DNA from: UBA2219 sp964612075
GTDB taxonomy: Bacteria > Desulfobacterota > Deferrimicrobia > Deferrimicrobiales > Deferrimicrobiaceae
Direction: 5' to 3'
Assembly (NCBI GenBank): GCA_964612075.1
Contig: CAZTFC010000006.1
Location: 10,505-74,504, forward strand
DNA length: 64,000 bases
The position numbers and the translations under genes were made by a program. Shown here one piece after another: positions 36,167 to 43,783 of the stretch (positions within the stretch are counted from its first letter, which is position 1; each line of letters begins with the position of its first letter). Below the pieces are notes generated by a model. The model was not told where the DNA came from. It did no database searches and saw nothing but the letters and a program-made list of their open reading frames with translations.

Positions 36167-36184
36167 CCCGCAAGGGGGTGGTTA

Positions 36185-36649
36185 ATGAGGGGACGGCAAG
36201 AGGGCGCGGATAAACCGAAGGACACCAGATTTTACCTCTCACAAGTAACCCTCCCTGAAGCATGGGAACAGTTCAAACACGCCTTCGGCCAAACAGGATG
36301 CCTTGTTGTGTTTTTTATTATCTATTGGTTTATAGCAGAATTTGCCTCTTCGTTAATCCCGTGGGAAATATCCAATACGGTTTCGAGCATTCCGAATTGG
36401 GTCTGGTATGTTGCGCTGGGTATCGCGCTTTGGGCCATGATGGGGGGAGACAAAATCACTATCCCCAAGTTTTCCGTGCGCAGCCTTATCTTTATTTCCG
36501 CGTATGTCGGAGGAATTATCATTTTAGGGAAATATCTACCGAATTGGATTGGAGTCCCAATCTTTATACTCATCTGCTTGCTGGTAACTTTTTACGAAAA
36601 ACTCGTTGAGTACGGCAGGACCAAATACGAGATCGAAAACGACCTTTAA
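36185..36649 (+). CDS. Four-helix membrane protein of the element
   Basis: A 154-residue protein with a charged N-terminus (about 35 residues) and four hydrophobic segments near 38-58, 70-88, 95-113 and 118-138. GGGGG lies six bases before the ATG. It starts 18 bp after the zinc-ribbon gene and is probably cotranscribed. The codons are more AT-rich than those of the chromosome. No family recognised; a membrane effector or superinfection-exclusion role is possible but unsupported. Confidence 0.65.
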   Translation: MRGRQEGADKPKDTRFYLSQVTLPEAWEQFKHAFGQTGCLVVFFIIYWFIAEFASSLIPWEISNTVSSIPNWVWYVALGIALWAMMGGDKITIPKFSVRSLIFISAYVGGIIILGKYLPNWIGVPIFILICLLVTFYEKLVEYGRTKYEIENDL

Positions 36650-36701
36650 CCGGGAGTGAGCGCGAACATCCAGCATTGGTGAATCACTAAGGAGTCCCCC
36701 A

Positions 36702-36854
36702 TTGTTCACCGTCCTCACCATCCTCGGCGGAATCTTCGCGCTCCTGACCGTACCGTGGGCCACGATCCTCGGCTTGCTTGGTGTATGGATGCTCGGATTT
36801 TGGGGTGCGCTGATCGGCGTGCTGATCGGCCTATACGTACAGTTCAAGGATTAG
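36702..36854 (+). CDS. Small single- or double-span membrane protein (50 aa)
   Basis: A TTG-started reading frame of 50 codons with AAGGAG seven bases upstream. The product is almost wholly hydrophobic (LTILGGIFALLTVPWATILG, then WGALIGVLIGLYVQFKD), with two likely membrane helices joined at Pro-Trp. It lies 52 bp after the four-helix protein and 10 bp before the next gene. Size and hydrophobicity recall phage morons, holin-like proteins or toxins of small TA pairs. Confidence 0.5.
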   Translation: MFTVLTILGGIFALLTVPWATILGLLGVWMLGFWGALIGVLIGLYVQFKD

Positions 36855-36864
36855 ATATAAACCC

Positions 36865-37281
36865 ATGCCGCGACCGAAACACCTCCCAGATTGGACATCA
36901 GTAAAAAACGTGGAAGCCGCCCGGAAACTTATGGAAGGCGTTCACCCGCCAGGCGGATTGTTCCCGATATCGGTTGATGACCTACCCGAGAACCTGAGAA
37001 GGATGTACGAAATTACGAGCGCCTACGCCAGCGGTTACGGAGGACCACAATCCGCTGATCCGAATCCGGCGCTTTGCGGCGAGTTCGCAGTAACGCGGAA
37101 GGATGGGGACCTTTCAAAATCTTACTCATACGTTTATGCGATTGCGAAAGACGGCGAAGTTCTATTCACCGGGCCATACATAAATTTTCCACTACACCAT
37201 TCAGCGAGCGGGTCTCCAATCACAGTAGAAGACCTGTTCGGGCACCATCCGATTAAAAAAATACCGAAAGGGGCGAAATGA
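36865..37281 (+). CDS. Hypothetical protein of the cargo block
   Basis: A 138-residue soluble protein, MPRPKHLPDW at the N-terminus, with a beta-rich middle (CGEFAVTRKDGD, YSYVYAIAKDGEVLFTGPYI). The ribosome site is weak, and the start is 10 bp after the previous stop, so coupling is likely. No family recognised. Confidence 0.55.
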   Translation: MPRPKHLPDWTSVKNVEAARKLMEGVHPPGGLFPISVDDLPENLRRMYEITSAYASGYGGPQSADPNPALCGEFAVTRKDGDLSKSYSYVYAIAKDGEVLFTGPYINFPLHHSASGSPITVEDLFGHHPIKKIPKGAK

Positions 37282-37282
37282 C

Positions 37283-37513
37283 ATGGCGGATAAAAGCTAT
37301 TACGAGGGGGTAGGCCACATCGTTCACATTTCGACAGGTGATACGCGCCGTTGTGATCATTGTGAACAAATGATCGGTGGAAGCAATTTTTCTGATTCTG
37401 TAAACCACTACATCTCCGCCCACAGATATAAACTGCTTCATGTCGGTGCTGAGACAAGCCGTGATGATGACGGCAACCCGTGGCAAATGACGGTCGCCGT
37501 CCTCGGGGCGTAA
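37283..37513 (+). CDS. Small C2H2-like protein
   Basis: A 76-residue protein with CDHCEQMIGG followed by VNHYISAHRYKLLHV, a C-x2-C...H-x4-H arrangement compatible with a zinc finger. It starts one base after the previous stop, preceded by AAGGGG. Last of five plus-strand cargo genes before the IS21 insertion. Function unknown. Confidence 0.55.
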   Translation: MADKSYYEGVGHIVHISTGDTRRCDHCEQMIGGSNFSDSVNHYISAHRYKLLHVGAETSRDDDGNPWQMTVAVLGA

Positions 37514-37684
37514 ACGCAACGTATGTTCACTATTCCAATAGCGAGAAATCAGCCCGATAGTGCTTGTTAACCGGCGTGCAATATTGACCCACTTCGGGGG
37601 GTAATCGGCGTCGAAAATTGACCCACCCCTGGACCTCCTCCATCCTCTGTAGATTCGGCAGGGGAAGGAGAGACAACCAGGGAG

Positions 37685-39199
37685 ATGTTAATCGTGGAGA
37701 CCATCAGCAAGATCCGTTTTGCGCACCACCGGGAGGGGAAGTCGATCCGGCAGATCGCCCGGGATTACCGCCTGTCCAAGAACACCGTCAAGAAAATCAT
37801 CCGTAGCGGCGTCACCGAGCTGGTCTACCGTAGGGAGACCCAGCCTCGGCCGAAGCTGGGCGCGTTCGAGGAGCTTCTGTCGCAGCTTCTTCGGAAGGAC
37901 CAGCAACTTCCCCGCCGGGAGCAGCGGACGGCCTATCTTCTGTTCGAGGAGTTGCAGCGGGAGGGATTTACCGGCGGCTACGACAGCATCCGCCGGTACG
38001 TTCGGCAGTGGAAGGAGCGGGAGAAGAGCCGCATGGCCAAGGCGTTCATCCCGCTGTCGTTCGCACCCGGCGAGGCATTCCAGTTCGACTGGAGCTACGA
38101 ATACGTGGAGCTGGGCGGCGCCTACACCAAGGTGATGGTGGCGCAGTTCCGGTTGTGTCACAGCCGGATGCCGTTCTGCGTGGCGTACACCCGGGAGACG
38201 CTTGAGATGGTCATGGACGCCCACATCCGGGCCATCGAGTTCTATGGGGGTGTGTGCCGCCGGGGAATCTACGACAACTTGAAGACGGTGGTCGTCAAGG
38301 TGCTCCTGGGCAAGGATCGCACGTTCAACCGGAAGTTCCAGGCGCTGGCGTCGCATTACCTGTTCGAGCCGGTGGCCTGCACTCCGGCGGCGGCGTGGGA
38401 GAAAGGCCAGGTCGAGAACCAGGTCGGCTTCCTCCGAAAGCGCCTCTTCGTTCCCCGCCGCAAGTTCGCCGATCCGGAAGAGATGAACCGGTCCCTGGCC
38501 GATGAGTGTCGCACGCTGGCCGCCGGGCACAAACATCCCGAGTTCCCGGAGAAAACCGTAGCCGAGGTCTTCGATGAGGAGCGCAAGCACCTGCTGACTG
38601 TTCCGGTGCCGTTCGACGGATATCGGGAGGCGGTGGCCCGGGTCTCCTCCACGTCGCTGGTCCTGTTCGAGCGGAACCGGTACAGCGTGCACGCTTCGGC
38701 CGTTGGAAAAACGGCCACGGTGCGTGTCTATGCCAACCGGCTGGTCCTCGTGGCGGACGACCAGGTGGTCGGCAGCCATCCTCGCCTGTTCGGTCGGGAC
38801 AAGACGGCCTACGACCCCTGGCATTACGTCGAGGCCCTTCAATACAAGCCGGGCGCGCTCCGGAACGGCGCTCCCTTCAAGGAGTGGGAGCTTCCGGAGC
38901 CGCTCCAGGCGGTGAGGGCGGCCATGTCCAGCCACTCGGACGGCGACCGGCAGTTCGTCGGCATCCTCTGCGCCGTTCTCACCTACGGGCTCGACGATGT
39001 AGCCGACGCCTGCGCCGCCGGAATCGCCGCCGGAGCGATCAGCAAGGACGTGATCTTGAGTCTGCTGGCCCGGAAGAACGATGGGGCCCCTGTGGCCACC
39101 TGCGATCTTCCGCCCCAGCTTCCGGTGCTCAGGCTGCCTCCGGTCGCCGACTGCGGCCGGTACGACCGGCTGCTCAGCGGAGGCGCCCTTGCTACGTGA
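37685..39199 (+). CDS. istA: IS21-family transposase IstA
   Basis: A 504-residue DDE transposase. N-terminal HTH (SIRQIARDYRLSKNTVKKII), second HTH region about 90-120, integrase core with first Asp in AFQFDWSYEYV, second Asp in GVCRRGIYDNLKT and catalytic Glu in KGQVENQVGFLRKR. The C-terminal domain is full length. Its end overlaps istB by 11 bp, typical of coupled istA/istB translation. No disruption seen. Confidence 0.95.
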   Translation: MLIVETISKIRFAHHREGKSIRQIARDYRLSKNTVKKIIRSGVTELVYRRETQPRPKLGAFEELLSQLLRKDQQLPRREQRTAYLLFEELQREGFTGGYDSIRRYVRQWKEREKSRMAKAFIPLSFAPGEAFQFDWSYEYVELGGAYTKVMVAQFRLCHSRMPFCVAYTRETLEMVMDAHIRAIEFYGGVCRRGIYDNLKTVVVKVLLGKDRTFNRKFQALASHYLFEPVACTPAAAWEKGQVENQVGFLRKRLFVPRRKFADPEEMNRSLADECRTLAAGHKHPEFPEKTVAEVFDEERKHLLTVPVPFDGYREAVARVSSTSLVLFERNRYSVHASAVGKTATVRVYANRLVLVADDQVVGSHPRLFGRDKTAYDPWHYVEALQYKPGALRNGAPFKEWELPEPLQAVRAAMSSHSDGDRQFVGILCAVLTYGLDDVADACAAGIAAGAISKDVILSLLARKNDGAPVATCDLPPQLPVLRLPPVADCGRYDRLLSGGALAT

Positions 39200-39929
39200 C
39201 CAGATACTGGAGGCGATGAGCACCTTGCGGCTCCACGGCATGAAAGGCTCCCTGGACGAGGTGCTGGCGGCGGGAATCAAGCAGAAGAAGACCTCGGAAA
39301 AGATCCTGCTGGAACTGCTCTCTGCGGAGTTGGCCGAGCGGCGGGTGCGGAGCATCCGCTACCGCATGGGGCTGGCCAAGTTCCCCACGGGCAAGGACCT
39401 GGACAGCTTCGACTTTGCCGCCTCGCCCGCCAACGAAGCCCAGATACGGTCGCTCTACGAAGGGCGCTTCCTTGGCGAGAAGAGCAACATCATCTTCGTC
39501 GGCGGGACCGGCACCGGCAAGACCCATCTGGCGGTCGCCATCGCACGGCAGGCCATCCGTGGCGGCATGAGAGGGCGGTTCTACAACCTGCTCGACCTGG
39601 TCAACCAACTGGAGCAGGAAAAACTGGCCAACCGCGGCGGCAGGATGGCCGAGACCCTGGCCCGCCTCGACTTCGTCGTTCTGGACGAACTGGGTTATCT
39701 GCCGTTCTCGAAAAACGGCGGCCAGTTGCTGTTCCACCTGATCTCCAAGCTCTATGAGCTAACCTCGCTGCTGATCACGACCAACCTGACCTTCGGCGAG
39801 TGGGCGCAGGTCTTCGGCGACGGCAAGATGACGACGGCGCTTCTGGACCGGGTCACCCATCACTGCGAGATCGTCGAGACGGGGAACGAATCCTGGAGGA
39901 TCAAGACCAGGGCAAACGGCAAGAACTGA
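39189..39929 (+). CDS. istB: IS21-family helper ATPase IstB
   Basis: A 246-residue DnaC-like AAA+ ATPase that chooses and activates target DNA for IstA. Walker A GGTGTGKTHLAVAIA, Walker B FVVLDELGYLP, sensor ITTNLTFGEW. A TTG start at 39189 is preferred (GGAGG five bases upstream, inside the istA end), giving LLRDQILEAMSTLRLHGM; ATG 39216 is the alternative. Confidence 0.95.
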   Translation: MLRDQILEAMSTLRLHGMKGSLDEVLAAGIKQKKTSEKILLELLSAELAERRVRSIRYRMGLAKFPTGKDLDSFDFAASPANEAQIRSLYEGRFLGEKSNIIFVGGTGTGKTHLAVAIARQAIRGGMRGRFYNLLDLVNQLEQEKLANRGGRMAETLARLDFVVLDELGYLPFSKNGGQLLFHLISKLYELTSLLITTNLTFGEWAQVFGDGKMTTALLDRVTHHCEIVETGNESWRIKTRANGKN

Positions 39930-39967
39930 CCTTCAGGGGTGGGTCAATCTTGGACGCCGATGGCGGG

Positions 39968-41104
39968 TCAATATTGAATGCCGATTGACAATAGTGCTTC
40001 CTTTACCGTCTTGATGAACGCATGCGTATCAAGAAAGTAGTTCGGGTATGCCCTACGGAGGGATGCCAGCGATTCGACGGATACGAGCACCGCATCCGAT
40101 CCTGGATGACCGGTAATCGCCTTCTCAACGGCCAGATACTCTTCGGAGGCCTGCTCAAGTTCTCTCGCCTTGAAGCCCCGGATCGTAATCTTGTGTTCGC
40201 CTGGATCGAGATGCAGGAGGTAGTATCGCGCACCCTCCATGCTTGACTGTTCCCAAGTTTTCAATGCCGCGCCGTAGGCTGTCAAGCGGGCTTCAACATC
40301 CAGCGAACGTGCGTAATGCTTCAGTTCGCGAACCAGTTTCTTGCTGTCATCAGGGGTGTCAGGGACAGGGGGTGTCTTCTCTCTCAGGGCGATGGCCGTG
40401 CCCATGAGTTTGAAGAAGTGAAGCCATTCTTCCTCGCCACGGCTTGATTTCAATGCTTGCTGAATAAACGTTCCTACCGTTTCCACAGCCGTCGCCCAAG
40501 CATGTTGAAGCGGGGAACGTATCTGAACTTCGATCTTCAGCCCGTTGTAGGTCGTGTTCTTGTCGCTGAAGTACCGATAGATCAGATGGATGCCCCTATA
40601 CCCTGACCTTTTCGGTTTTTCGATGTAGTTATCTATATGGTCCAGTCTATGTTTCAGGTCGCTTTGAAGATAAAAGTCTGCGACATGCTTAACGGCGCGC
40701 ACGTTCTTCACTACGGCGCGACAGCCGCCGATGTCCTGCATCTGCGATAGTTTCATCGTATGAAACCGCCGCAACTTATCTTCGATAGAAGAAAGACGTT
40801 TGATCCGTTGAGCCACAAGACATTCGGGGTCTGCATGCCTTGCCATCCGTCGCAAGCCCACTTGAAAGGTATTTAGCGGGAAACTGTGCGATGAGCGCCA
40901 ATTGTTTATAATCTCCAGCGCCTCGCCAAGGCGGTACCAATCAGGGTCCGGGGCTACGAGGACCAAACCTGCCGCATCCACCTGCGACCGTTTATATTCT
41001 GGCTTTGCCCATGGCATAGATGGATACGATGATAGATTGCGCGTGCCATCATTCACAAGGCGATTTTCAAAGATCGTCGGCCTTCCGGCCCTCATCCCCG
41101 CCAT
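39968..41104 (-). CDS. RelA/SpoT synthetase-domain protein, 3' end altered by IS21
   Basis: A 378-residue protein with a nucleotide pyrophosphokinase (alarmone synthetase) domain and no hydrolase domain. Motifs: RIKRLSSIEDKLRRF, MQDIGGCRAVV, KPKRSGYRGIHLIYRYF and KIEVQIRSPLQHAWATAVE, containing the usual catalytic and substrate residues. The last 100 residues are helical. Proteins of this make-up are common on genomic islands; related ones (toxSAS/CapRel) are toxins in phage defence. The IS21 insertion replaced the last codons: the gene now ends ALLSIGIQY inside the IS, whereas the uninterrupted frame would have ended ALSG with a TGA at 37549-37551, so function is probably kept. The start at 41104 overlaps the upstream gene; ATG 41095 (ATGA overlap) is also possible. 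Confidence 0.85.
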   Translation of the reverse strand: MAGMRAGRPTIFENRLVNDGTRNLSSYPSMPWAKPEYKRSQVDAAGLVLVAPDPDWYRLGEALEIINNWRSSHSFPLNTFQVGLRRMARHADPECLVAQRIKRLSSIEDKLRRFHTMKLSQMQDIGGCRAVVKNVRAVKHVADFYLQSDLKHRLDHIDNYIEKPKRSGYRGIHLIYRYFSDKNTTYNGLKIEVQIRSPLQHAWATAVETVGTFIQQALKSSRGEEEWLHFFKLMGTAIALREKTPPVPDTPDDSKKLVRELKHYARSLDVEARLTAYGAALKTWEQSSMEGARYYLLHLDPGEHKITIRGFKARELEQASEEYLAVEKAITGHPGSDAVLVSVESLASLRRAYPNYFLDTHAFIKTVKEALLSIGIQY

Positions 41105-41316
41105 AACGCTTTCCGCACCCTTCCCGGATCGAGGTCCAGCACGGAGCACGCCGAGCGGAAGGAGAAGACGTCTTCCCGGTCGTCGTTGAGCCAGCGACGC
41201 GCATCGTCCGCGTCTCGGCCTTTTCCCCTCTTCGCGTCCGTTACCGCTTGGAGCATCAATTCCGCGAACAATCGCCGGATGCTGTCCTCGTTTCCGCTAA
41301 TACGACCGTCGCTCAC
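41092..41316 (-). CDS. Small phage-type hypothetical protein
   Basis: A 74-residue charged protein (MSDGRISGNEDSIRRLF at the start; DPGRVRKALWRG at the end). GTG start overlapping the stop of the upstream gene (GTGA). Its DLDPGRVRKAL end resembles a short helix-turn-helix found in phage replication-region proteins, but no family is assigned. It lies just upstream of, and overlaps, the RelA/SpoT-domain gene. Confidence 0.6.
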   Translation of the reverse strand: MSDGRISGNEDSIRRLFAELMLQAVTDAKRGKGRDADDARRWLNDDREDVFSFRSACSVLDLDPGRVRKALWRG

Positions 41317-41663
41317 CGTTCTCTGCCCCTATCCGGCGGCAGGAATCCCGCCGCTACAAGCCGCTCGGCGAAGTCCTGTTGCATCCGGTGGATGATGGCC
41401 TGTTCCGGTCCGGTGAAGGAATGCCAGAACATCTCGGCGACGTAGAAATCCATCAGCAACTTGAAGCCAACGCCATTCCCGCATACCTTGTGCGATGCCT
41501 TCTCCGCGAGGATCTTGACGGACAGTGCCACCTCCCGGCTGTCTTTGGTTCGGTGGTCGCCTCTTGGCATCCATTCCATTCGTGGAGAGAAGGGCCGGGA
41601 TTGTGCGTCGAGAGTGCGGGAAGCCCATGCGAGCCACGCGTCGGGGCTGTCCTTCCGGCTCAC
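41313..41663 (-). CDS. Phage-type hypothetical protein
   Basis: A 116-residue protein, mainly helical (SVKILAEKASHKVCGNGVGF, QQDFAERLVAAGFLPP). GTG start with GGAGG ten bases upstream; both ends overlap neighbours by a few bases, so it belongs to the minus-strand operon. No family recognised. Confidence 0.6.
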   Translation of the reverse strand: MSRKDSPDAWLAWASRTLDAQSRPFSPRMEWMPRGDHRTKDSREVALSVKILAEKASHKVCGNGVGFKLLMDFYVAEMFWHSFTGPEQAIIHRMQQDFAERLVAAGFLPPDRGRER

Positions 41664-41800
41664 TATGCGCCGCCCTCCCGCGCCTCCTTCTTCGTGCTTG
41701 GAAAGTGCTCCTCATGCCCCCCTCCCCTTGCCCCCGGCTCGAAAAAGATCGGACCTCCTATGCGGACCTCGGACGCAGGACGGACAAGTTCAGCAGTCAT
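41663..41800 (-). CDS. Very small operon protein (45 aa)
   Basis: An ATG-started frame whose stop overlaps the next gene's GTG (TAGTG). The product begins MTAELVRPASEVRIGGPIFF and ends in a Gly/Glu/Lys-rich tail. An AGGG-type ribosome site lies upstream. Its tight fit between neighbours supports translation; the function is unknown. Confidence 0.4.
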   Translation of the reverse strand: MTAELVRPASEVRIGGPIFFEPGARGGGHEEHFPSTKKEAREGGA

Positions 41801-41858
41801 GCGCGGCCCTCTTTCTGCCCCTCCGCTCCCTCCTTGGGGAAAGGTCGGGGGGACGACC

Positions 41859-41966
41859 TCACAGGATCGCCCCCCGTCGCGCGCCCACCCCCGCGATGAT
41901 CCCCCCGGCTGGGGATGGGCTTTGAAGGCCCCGCGCGGACCTCGGAGGACGCCGGGGGAAACTCAT
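41859..41966 (-). CDS. Possible micro-protein (35 aa)
   Basis: An ATG overlaps the metallopeptidase stop (ATGA) and opens 35 codons (MSFPRRPPRSARGLQSPSPA at the start), Pro/Arg-rich. A further 21-codon GTG frame (41797-41862) would link its stop to the next gene by overlap. The chain of overlaps is suggestive, but composition is low-complexity and coding is uncertain. Otherwise the 41801-41962 stretch holds nothing I recognise. Confidence 0.25.
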   Translation of the reverse strand: MSFPRRPPRSARGLQSPSPAGGIIAGVGARRGAIL

Positions 41967-42358
41967 GCCGTCCGTTCCTTCCACCGGAGAAACTCCTGCT
42001 TCGCGAACTCCTCGGCTTTCTTTTCTTCCCATGGGTCCCTGTTGGACGGCTTGTACACATGGCGGCGGACGTGATGGCCGACCTCGTGCAGAAACAGCCA
42101 CACGAAAACGTCCTCCGGATCGATCCGTATCCCGTTCCTTCGGGATATGACTCCCGCGAGCCGCTTCACGTCCGTATCCGGGTCAAGGATGATCTCTCCC
42201 TCCCCGTAACACGCGGGGACTTCCAGCAACCCCCACCGCTTCAACCGGACCGCGCGGACATCGTGTTTCAGGCATTCCGACAGCACGTTGAAGCCGCGCG
42301 GGAAAAGCCGCCGCACGTTGGCGTGTGCCTCGAAAAAATCCGTCACCGAATCCGTCAT
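41963..42358 (-). CDS. Phage-type metallopeptidase-like protein (HExxH)
   Basis: A 131-residue protein with the zinc-protease motif FLHEVGHHVRRHV and a downstream acidic helix EEKKAEEFAKQEFLRW that could supply the third ligand, as in ImmA/IrrE-like proteins. The start at 42358 overlaps the prohead protease stop and has GGGGG seven bases upstream. ImmA-type peptidases cleave phage repressors; the XRE repressor at 47.1 kb is a possible target, although they are not adjacent. Confidence 0.7.
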   Translation of the reverse strand: MTDSVTDFFEAHANVRRLFPRGFNVLSECLKHDVRAVRLKRWGLLEVPACYGEGEIILDPDTDVKRLAGVISRRNGIRIDPEDVFVWLFLHEVGHHVRRHVYKPSNRDPWEEKKAEEFAKQEFLRWKERTA

Positions 42359-42951
42359 CGGATCGCCCCCCGCCATCGGGAAAGCGGAATCGTGACCGTC
42401 CGCTGGTCCTGATGGTCCCGCTGGTCCTTATGTCCTCCGCACCGGAAGCCCGCTTTCGAGCAATTGCAGGAACAGCCCTTTTCCGCGATCCCGAAGGCGA
42501 GGTTCTTCACCGTAGTCGCGTTAGGATTCGCCGGAACGCCAACGAGGGAGTATTCGAGTAGTTCCCATTCCTTGATGTCGCGTCCTCCACCGGGACGCGG
42601 CTTCGCGCTGATGACGGAGAAACCGATCGACCACCCGTTGATGTAACCTTCCTTCACCTTTCGGAATAGTCGCCTTCCCCGTTCGTCCGGAAAGAATCGC
42701 GTCTTCGCGATAAGTGCCTTCTCTCCGTTATGCTCGCCTTTCCGGATGGAGAGGGGCTTCGCCACTGGCTCCATCCCGGCGGTATCCCTCCCGTGCCCGA
42801 ACAGGACCACCGGCTTGCCCTTGATCCGAACCCCATCGGCTCGCACGACATCCCCCACGCGGTCAACGTGTTCGGTAGTGATTGCCGCCTCGACGATCAG
42901 TTCCTTTTCATCGACCGCCCTGACATCCCCGGCGAATACCTTTCGTTCCAT
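42355..42951 (-). CDS. HK97-family prohead protease-like protein
   Basis: A 198-residue protein of the U35-type prohead protease fold: MERKVFAGDVRAV, VVLFGHGRD (His), EGYINGWSIGFSV and the signature ELLEYSLVGVPANPNA. In phages it trims scaffold and capsid proteins during head maturation. Here no capsid gene follows. A C-terminal Cys/His-rich tail (CSCNCSKAGFRCGGHKDQ) is unusual and could bind metal. GGAGGG lies nine bases upstream of the ATG. Confidence 0.82.
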   Translation of the reverse strand: MERKVFAGDVRAVDEKELIVEAAITTEHVDRVGDVVRADGVRIKGKPVVLFGHGRDTAGMEPVAKPLSIRKGEHNGEKALIAKTRFFPDERGRRLFRKVKEGYINGWSIGFSVISAKPRPGGGRDIKEWELLEYSLVGVPANPNATTVKNLAFGIAEKGCSCNCSKAGFRCGGHKDQRDHQDQRTVTIPLSRWRGAIR

Positions 42952-42955
42952 GGCC

Positions 42956-43771
42956 TTAGCCCTCCAATTCCTTCGCGACCTGATGGATCTCTTCCTCGGT
43001 AACGCTCGCCGCGAGCCGCTGGAAATCCAACTCGCGAGCGTTCTCGTCCCCGACCAGTCTCCCGAGGTGCAATTTATGGATCGCATCGACCGCCTCCGGC
43101 AGAGGACCGTCGCCCCAAATCGTTTCGATCTCCTCGGGGCGGATCGTCAGGTCCTGCCCCTCGACGATCTGCCATTTCCCAGCCCGCACGCCCGCGAGGC
43201 ACTTCAGCGGCTCGACGGAGAAGGAACCAGGCGGCTTGTTGCTTTTGTAGATTTCCTTCAGCGCCGGGTCGGCGGATACCACCTTGAAGAATTTGCCAGG
43301 GATCCTCTGAGAGACGATCCGCCGGGGAACGACGCTCGCGACGGCCAAGCGCACCGCGACCGCCTTCTTTGCGGTCTCTACGAGGTCCGCCTGCTTCCTG
43401 CGAATGTCCTCCATGAGCGCTTCCGTTTTCTCGACCGCCGCCCGCGTCAGCCGGGAAGCCGCTTCGGTCTTCAGGATCCCGGTTTCATCCCGAAGATCCT
43501 CAACGGCGTGTCGCTTCTTCTCCGCGATTCCTCTCGCCCGCTCCAAGTCCTCCGCGAAGGCGCGCCGGTCGGCTTCTGCGGCTTTCACCGCCTGCCGGTC
43601 CTTCCACCCGCCGCCGACGGCTTGGGCTTTCGCCGCCAGCACGGCCCGGTCGGCTTCCTCGACTTTCCGCGCCAGCCCCAGCACCTCCGCTTCCGCCGCC
43701 GCGAGTTCCACCTCCGCCGCTTCGAGAGTAAGGAGCCGCTCCTTCATTTTTTCTGCCGTGCTCTTCGCCAT
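42956..43771 (-). CDS. Coiled-coil phage protein (possible scaffold or structural)
   Basis: A 271-residue protein. Residues about 5-140 form one long Ala/Glu-rich coiled coil; the C-terminal half is globular (VPRRIVSQRIPGKFFKVVSA, VEGQDLTIRPEEIETIWGDG). It sits between the terminase and the prohead protease, where portal, capsid or scaffold genes usually lie, so a scaffold or capsid-redirection role is conceivable. No family recognised. GGAGG lies upstream of the ATG. Confidence 0.6.
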   Translation of the reverse strand: MAKSTAEKMKERLLTLEAAEVELAAAEAEVLGLARKVEEADRAVLAAKAQAVGGGWKDRQAVKAAEADRRAFAEDLERARGIAEKKRHAVEDLRDETGILKTEAASRLTRAAVEKTEALMEDIRRKQADLVETAKKAVAVRLAVASVVPRRIVSQRIPGKFFKVVSADPALKEIYKSNKPPGSFSVEPLKCLAGVRAGKWQIVEGQDLTIRPEEIETIWGDGPLPEAVDAIHKLHLGRLVGDENARELDFQRLAASVTEEEIHQVAKELEG

Positions 43772-43783
43772 TTTCGTCCTCCG

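Larger units (their letters stand above)
37565..39990 (+). mobile_element. IS21-family insertion sequence, intact
   Basis: A 2,426-bp element with istA and istB. Imperfect terminal inverted repeats begin TGTTAACCGG on the left and end with the complement of TGTCAATCGG on the right; each end holds two copies of an ATTGACCC-containing repeat (left 37582-37591 and 37614-37624; right 39941-39951 and 39965-39974), as IS21 ends do. It is flanked by an 8-bp target duplication ATAGTGCT (37557-37564 and 39991-39998), so the insertion is recent. It landed in the last codons of the RelA/SpoT-domain gene. Confidence 0.95.
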
